From NCBI RefSeq assembly GCF_002001045.1, contig NZ_MUNR01000005.1, positions 124,001 through 188,000 of the forward strand: DNA of 64,000 bases. Direction: 5' to 3'. The position numbers and the translations under genes are program-made. Source of the stretch: Rhodanobacter sp. C01. GTDB taxonomy: Bacteria; Pseudomonadota; Gammaproteobacteria; Xanthomonadales; Rhodanobacteraceae. Positions 59,397 to 64,000 of this stretch are shown piece by piece. Positions within the stretch are counted from its first letter, which is position 1; each line of letters starts with the position of its first letter. The notes under the pieces are model-generated. The model was not told the DNA's origin, did not search any database, and saw only the letters and a list, made by a program, of their open reading frames with translations.

Positions 59397-61592
59397 ATGG
59401 CACTAGATTTTGGGGCGCGGTTGCGTCCCGACGCACAGCTTCGTGTGTCGAAAGCGTGGAGGATCATTGTGGCAACGCTGTTGTTCGGGGGGCTGGGGAA
59501 TTTCTCCCATGCGTCACCCGCGCGTTACCAGGTGATCATGCAGTTTCCGAATGCCGACGGACTGGGTGCGGCGCAATTTGGTTTTGCCATCGCACCCAGC
59601 GGAATCATGTACGGCACGTTTGGATCTGGTGGCGGGACTTACGCCCAAGGCGGCATTTATTCGGTGACTCCATCGGGCGTATTCACCGATATTCACGACA
59701 TGGGCCTGTACGAAGGATCCCAGCAACTTCCGGGTGGTAGTCGTGCCAGCGTCCCCTTCGTTCAATCGGTTGGCTTGACGAGCGACGGTAGCGTGTATGG
59801 GACGACTTATGCCGGAGGCCCGTATACCGATCCCGTTAACGGCCCGCAGCCGCAGGGTACGGTATTCAAGCTTTCCCCGGATGGCCAGTTCACTACATTG
59901 CATACGTTCTATGGCAACACCCTTAGCACGAGCGATGGTGCGACGCCGATGGGTGTGACGCTAGGGCCGGACGGCAATTACTACGGATTCACGCTATACG
60001 GCGGGGGCACCAACGGTTCCAACGGTGGAACCATCTTTCAGTTAACGCCGGATGGTCAGGAAAAAATCATTTACAGCTTTTATGGCTCTGGCAACAACGC
60101 GACCAGTTTTTTGGTGGGCTCGGATGGCAACATTTATGGATCTCTGCTGGCTGGATCACAGCTGACCTACATGGGACCGTCACTTACCACTGACGTGCTG
60201 TTCAAGCTCACGCTGGACGGCAATCTGTCGGTAATCCACGAATTTGACAGCGCCGCTGATGGCGCCGACGTGAGTCACCTGATTCAGGGGGCGGATGGAA
60301 ATTTCTACGGAACTACGACGGGTGGCGGTGCGAACGGCTTCGGGACGGTCTTCGAGCTCGATCAAACGGGCACGTTCTCCGTGCTGCATTCGTTCGACAA
60401 CACCGTAAAGCAGGAAGGCTTTGCCGCCGGTCCGTTGGTGCAAGGTTCGGACGGCAATCTGTATGGTTCAACCACTGCAGGCAGCCTGAGTGGGCAGGGT
60501 GCTGTGTACAAGCTCGCTCCCGATGGCGTGTTCACTATTCTGCAGAAATTTGGCACATCGGCCAATGGAAAATCTCCTTCCACAATCCTTCAGTCGGGAC
60601 CGCGTACGTTCTACGGTACTGCAGGCGGGAGCCTTATAACGAATGGTCCATCGGGCGTTTACAAGCTGGTTGTGCCCGTGCATGACGATGTCACTGGGGC
60701 CGGTCGAGCCAGTTTGCTGGCCAGTGGTTCGGGTGCTTTTTCGACGGCGCTCATAAGCACAACCGGTGCAAGTCAGGGTGCGTCAATGGCGATTGCGGCT
60801 GGCTATTACCCGGTTGCAATTGGAGACTTCAACGGTGACGGTGTGGCGGACATCGTGTGGACCAGCGCCCACGATGATTTGTACATTTGGTTTGGTGGCG
60901 CCAGTGGATATACACCGAAATACGCGGGAACCTATCCGGCCGGTTGGAGCGTAGTGGGTGCGGGCGATATCGATGGCGACGGCAAGGACGATCTGCTGTG
61001 GGTCGACAACCAAGCACACGAATTTGCCTATTGGTTGATGGATGGCAGCACGCGCACTGGCTCTCGGATCTTCAACATCACGCCAGGCTATTACCCGGCG
61101 GCTATCGGTGACTTCGATGGCGATGGCAAGTCGGATGTGTTGTGGACCAGCGCGAACAACGATCTCTACATGTGGCTTAGCACCGGCAGTGGCTTCACAT
61201 CGAAATACGTCACCACGTATCCCGCTGGTTGGAAAATAGTGGGACGAGGCGATCTGGATGGCGATGGCCGTGACGATCTTGTCTGGCAGACCAAGGACGG
61301 CGCAAACTGGGGCTATTGGCTGATGAATGGTGCATCCATCGAAAAAACTGTCACTCTGAGTGTGCCAGTGGAAGTAGTCGGCTACACGATTGCCGGGACT
61401 TCGGACTACAACGGTGATGGTGTTGCTGACGTTGTCTGGTCGAACGGGAGCAATCTCGTGTTGTGGTCAAATCTGGGGCAGTGCTCCATCACGGTGGTAT
61501 GTACATTCAATACCTCTACCAGCCCGATCTCAGTTCCCGCGGGAGAGGCTATTTTGAATAGTGGTGTCCCGTTGTCAGTAACCATGCAGTGA
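59397..61592 (+). CDS. Secreted beta-propeller protein with FG-GAP/VCBS repeats
   Basis: A 731-residue protein starting MALDFGARLRPDAQ with a signal peptide or anchor (WRIIVATLLFGGLGNFSHA). Residues about 40-425 hold repeats of the form F-x-L-x-x-DG followed by G-x-x-YGTT, known as the Gloeo/Verruco repeat type, likely a beta-propeller. Residues about 455-690 hold FG-GAP/VCBS units with calcium-binding motifs (DFNGDGVADIVW, DIDGDGKDDLLW, DFDGDGKSDVLW, DLDGDGRDDLVW, DYNGDGVADVVW). It probably sits on the cell surface or outside. A terminator follows at 61676. Codon use looks a little less GC-rich than neighbouring genes. No catalytic domain seen. Confidence 0.85.
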   Translation: MALDFGARLRPDAQLRVSKAWRIIVATLLFGGLGNFSHASPARYQVIMQFPNADGLGAAQFGFAIAPSGIMYGTFGSGGGTYAQGGIYSVTPSGVFTDIHDMGLYEGSQQLPGGSRASVPFVQSVGLTSDGSVYGTTYAGGPYTDPVNGPQPQGTVFKLSPDGQFTTLHTFYGNTLSTSDGATPMGVTLGPDGNYYGFTLYGGGTNGSNGGTIFQLTPDGQEKIIYSFYGSGNNATSFLVGSDGNIYGSLLAGSQLTYMGPSLTTDVLFKLTLDGNLSVIHEFDSAADGADVSHLIQGADGNFYGTTTGGGANGFGTVFELDQTGTFSVLHSFDNTVKQEGFAAGPLVQGSDGNLYGSTTAGSLSGQGAVYKLAPDGVFTILQKFGTSANGKSPSTILQSGPRTFYGTAGGSLITNGPSGVYKLVVPVHDDVTGAGRASLLASGSGAFSTALISTTGASQGASMAIAAGYYPVAIGDFNGDGVADIVWTSAHDDLYIWFGGASGYTPKYAGTYPAGWSVVGAGDIDGDGKDDLLWVDNQAHEFAYWLMDGSTRTGSRIFNITPGYYPAAIGDFDGDGKSDVLWTSANNDLYMWLSTGSGFTSKYVTTYPAGWKIVGRGDLDGDGRDDLVWQTKDGANWGYWLMNGASIEKTVTLSVPVEVVGYTIAGTSDYNGDGVADVVWSNGSNLVLWSNLGQCSITVVCTFNTSTSPISVPAGEAILNSGVPLSVTMQ

Positions 61593-61675
61593 CCGACATG
61601 GTTTGGGACAAAAGTTCGGATTGAGTACCCCGCATCATCAACGGGGCCTGATCGAATTTTTGGGTAGAAAGATAT

Positions 61676-61704
61676 AAGGGCAGCCAGAGTTGGCTGCCCT
61701 TTTT
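61676..61704 (+). terminator. Rho-independent terminator after the repeat-protein gene
   Basis: An 11-base stem (AAGGGCAGCCA/TGGCTGCCCTT) with loop GAGT is followed by TTTTT at 61700-61704. It lies 84 bases after the stop of the repeat-protein gene. Confidence 0.9.
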
Positions 61705-61818
61705 GTATCCATATGGGCATCTTTCAACGCTTTGCCGCTAACAAATTCCACCGTCGATCAACCGGTTGATGCACGATGTGCACGATGGTTCCATCCGCTA
61801 TTTGCCCTTGCCGATCCG

Positions 61819-62481
61819 TCAGCAGGCTTCGAGGAATATCCGTTGTTCCGACTCGCCATCGATTTCCGGTGCGAGGCGTCGCGCGAGGGCATCGAAATCG
61901 CCCTCGCCCTGTGCGGCCCGGCGTACTAGGTGCCCGGCCACGGGCCCGATACGCCTGGCGAGTTCGGTCTCCAGCAGGCGCAAGTGCGCGACATCGATGC
62001 CGACGCTCGGATGGGTGATATCGGCTGGCCTTATGCTCTGTGATTGCCGGTGTTCGGCGGTGAGGTCGCGGGCGACGCATCCGCCGAGGGCGGCATCGAG
62101 GTAGTCTCACAGGCGGTCGACGTGCGGCTCGAGCGGTGGCGGGAACGCATCCATCCAGTGCTGTGTGCTGAGGAAGTATTCTAGGCTCTTCGACGGCAGC
62201 ACGTCCTCGATGCGGAATGGCAGTATGCGCAACTGCTTGTGCACGGCGCGCTCGACCTCGCGACGCACCTGGTCCGATTCGTTGCTGCTGCCCGAGAAGA
62301 TCAGCAGCATGAGCCGTGCACCCGCAATCGCATCGATGATTTCGGCGGCCCAGTCGGCTGACGGGGACACGTCACGCGGTGCGATCCACACGTTGATCCC
62401 GCGCGCCTCCAGGCGTTGCACGATGGCGAACGCGCAGTTGCGGTCCGGTTGTGAATAGCTTACGAAGAGATCGTGTGTCAC
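61819..62481 (-). pseudogene. TIR-domain gene interrupted by an in-frame stop
   Basis: A GTG at 62481 opens a 124-residue TIR domain: LFVSYSQPDRN (box 1), INVWIAPRDVSPSADWAAEI (catalytic Glu region), LMLLIFSGSSNES and LPFRIEDVLPSKSLEYFLS, ending EPHVDRL at a TGA (62107-62109). Directly after it, in the same frame, reading continues DYLDAALGG and then about 95 further residues that include LLETELARRIGPVAGHLVRRA and end at 61819-61821. The second part resembles a conserved C-terminal module of TIR or kinase-type signalling proteins in Proteobacteria. The gene is therefore probably a nonsense-mutated full-length TIR protein, or a TIR protein with a later remnant. It follows the damaged haem-sensor gene by 3 bases. 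Confidence 0.7.
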
Positions 62482-62484
62482 GGC

Positions 62485-63347
62485 TCAGCCGTCCAGCATC
62501 CGCAGCGCCTTGTCCAGGCTCTTGCGCATACGGCCGAAGGCGGCTGCGAGTGCGGTGACCTCGCGGCCGCCGCCGCCCGGGAATTCTTCTGCGGTGGCGT
62601 CGCCCAGGCTTACCTGGTCGGCAATCCGCGCGATTGCGCGCAACGGGCGGATGACCAGTACATAGAGCGCGGCATTGACGATCAGCAGCATGCCGGCGAA
62701 CGTTGCAGCGAAGGCAGTCAGCACGCCGCGGCGGACGTTGCTGGCGCTTGATTCGGCGCTGGCGAGCGGCACCGAGACGATCTGCGCGCCGACGACTTCG
62801 TTGGGTTGCCAGCCGAAGCCGTTGTCGCTGCCATAACGCGCGAGCATCGTCGCCGGGGCCGCCGAGGGCAGGCTGTGGCAGCCCAGGCATCCGGGTTCGA
62901 CTCGAATCGGGCGCGCCATGAATAGGGTTCTCCCTATCGGAGTATCCCGTGCGCCAGTCACTTCCCGGGTGGTTGCGTCGTTGCGAAAGCGTTGCATGAT
63001 GTCCGCCTCCCAGTCGGTTGCGCGATCACGCGGATTGGTCGGGTTGAGCGTCGCCTCCTTGTAGGCGTAGTCCGAGTGCTCCTTGTGCAGCCTGAGGAAA
63101 TTCTGCGTCGCGGCGTAGAAGGGCACGCTCTGCGGGTGGAACGCGCTGACCATCTTGTCGGCAAGCAGCGGCCCGACCTCGGTCTCCGTGTAGGAACGAA
63201 TCGCCGCGGCACTGTCCAGCATCAAACCCGCCTGGGCAAGCACCTCGCGTGTCGCGTTTCCTGCAGCATCGATGTCACGACCAGGGAGACCGCGCACATG
63301 CTGAGCGCGAATGCAGCGAGCAGTATCAGGTTGATCCGCCGCAGCAC
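62485..63347 (-). pseudogene. DUF3365/haem-binding sensor with HAMP domain, frameshifted near its N-terminus
   Basis: A GTG at 63347 with AAGGGAG upstream opens a transmembrane anchor (VLRRINLILLAAFALSMCAV). After LQETRHA the frame runs into a stop, while the next frame carries REVLAQAGLMLDSAAAI and the whole DUF3365 domain. A one-base loss (or two-base gain) near 63243-63262 would restore a normal protein. The sensor part has a c-type haem site EPGCLGCHSLP (C-x-x-C-H), then a second transmembrane helix (AFAATFAGMLLIVNAALYVL) and a HAMP region. Such proteins sense redox or ligand state. The frame used upstream of the shift makes no sense as protein, so a true lesion is likely unless there is a sequencing error. 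Confidence 0.72.
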
Positions 63348-63610
63348 ATTCGGCTCCCTTGCCGGAGCGCAGGTCAACGGACCCAGGCCCGACCGTGTTC
63401 ATTGCCGTTGGAACTTCGGTGATGCCCCCAGCGCGCCACGCGTGCTGTCTTCGCGATTATGCCCCCAAAGTGCCGAAAGGCAGCGGTGGATGGCATTGCT
63501 CCATGGCACTGGCAGGCCGCAGCAGAGCACGTCGAAGGCCATGTCCCGATGATTGCGCTTCACCGACCCTGGCCGTGAAGGCGCCGGCGTGGTTCACCCA
63601 ATGCCGAGCC

Positions 63611-64000
63611 TCAGCCCTGCAACTTGTCCAGGATCCGGGTAAGCCACGCGCATTCTTCCGCGTCCAGTTTCGCCAGCACTTCGCGTTCGCGTGCCCGCGC
63701 CATCGGCGCCACCTCATCGTGCATGACCCAGCCTGCCTCGGTGAGGCTGAGTACGGAGCGGCGCTTGTCACCATCGTGGATGCTGCGATTGACCCGCCCG
63801 GCCTCGACCAGCCGTGCCAGTGCGCGGCTGACCGCCACCTTGTCCATCGCAGTGCGCTCGGCCACCTCGCGGGCGGACAGGCCGTCGAAACGCGCCAGCA
63901 CCGCCATCACCCGCCATTCGGTCACCGAGATGTCGTAGCGGCGCTGGTAGTCGTCGGCGATCGTCTGGCTGATCGTGTTGGACAGGATCGACAAGCGGTA
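63611..64000 (-). CDS. MarR-family transcriptional regulator (N-terminus outside window)
   Basis: About 129 residues are visible and the frame stays open past the right edge. The winged-helix DNA-binding region is EWRVMAVLARFDGLSAREVAERTAMDKVAVSRALARLVEAG and RSIHDGDKRRSVLSLTEAG. The only start in the window is a TTG at 63994, but the preceding YR of a typical YRLSxLSN opening suggests that the gene begins beyond position 64000. MarR proteins usually repress their own and neighbouring genes in response to small aromatic ligands. The 208 bases between it and the sensor pseudogene hold no gene. Confidence 0.85.
   Translation of the reverse strand, partial: YRLSILSNTISQTIADDYQRRYDISVTEWRVMAVLARFDGLSAREVAERTAMDKVAVSRALARLVEAGRVNRSIHDGDKRRSVLSLTEAGWVMHDEVAPMARAREREVLAKLDAEECAWLTRILDKLQG

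Noticed and set aside
62107..62109. In-frame TGA in the TIR gene as a selenocysteine codon
   Set aside because: The position is not in a redox motif, no SECIS-like hairpin is evident directly after it, and TIR proteins are not selenoproteins.
1..64000. CRISPR arrays, insertion sequences and prophage genes
   Set aside because: I saw no regularly spaced short repeats, no transposase or integrase motifs and no phage structural genes in reading through the window.

Overview
The window is high-GC DNA from a gammaproteobacterium. Gene content and order (birA-coaX-SPOR protein, arginase-trpS, E1-alpha/E1-beta/E2 beside tryptophan 2,3-dioxygenase, PepSY-phoPQ) fit Xanthomonadales, most likely Rhodanobacteraceae (Rhodanobacter/Dyella/Frateuria type). 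This placement is inferred from gene content; no marker phylogeny was run.

Positions 1-38.7 kb form one accessory locus that joins a non-ribosomal peptide/polyketide assembly line to an extracellular-polysaccharide (EPS) machine. The left arm reads mostly rightward. It holds a cupin/JmjC-type protein (running off the left edge on the minus strand), a secreted protein, a second cupin/JmjC-type protein, a 2414-aa NRPS-PKS-aminotransferase, a 2147-aa two-module NRPS, two NodB-type deacetylases, an O-antigen ligase/polymerase-like membrane protein, a PaaK/CapK-like adenylating enzyme, four glycosyltransferases and an unrecognised membrane-anchored protein. The right arm reads leftward from 38.7 kb. 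It holds a Wza-like export lipoprotein, a Wzz/EpsF-like chain-length protein, a CpsD-like ATPase with a broken P-loop, an outer-membrane beta-barrel protein, two alpha/beta hydrolases of the exosortase-associated type, a large secreted protein, a Wzx-like flippase, a GNAT/FemAB-like acyltransferase and a methyltransferase. The arms converge at about 26.93 kb. Many genes overlap by 1-4 bases, so each arm is probably polycistronic.

The assembly line reads: C-lobe remnant-A-T-KS-AT-T-aminotransferase, then C-A-T-C-A-T, with no thioesterase or reductase. The predicted chemistry is amino acid + malonyl unit, then transamination of the beta-ketone to give a vicinal 3,4-diamino acyl chain, then two further residues, the last probably glycine. 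No release domain is present. The proposal here is that the product is transferred to the EPS, perhaps by the hydrolase/acyltransferase genes of the same locus.

Positions 38.9-61.6 kb are ordinary chromosome: dusA, PepSY-phoP-phoQ, mtfA, birA-coaX, a SPOR protein, tRNA-Thr(TGT), a DUF4142 protein, arginase, trpS, small enzymes, a 2-oxoacid dehydrogenase E1/E2 operon divergent from tryptophan 2,3-dioxygenase, a POT peptide transporter and a secreted repeat protein. At 61.8-63.4 kb two adjacent leftward genes look damaged: a TIR-domain gene with an in-frame stop and a haem-binding sensor with a frameshift. The window ends inside a MarR-family regulator.
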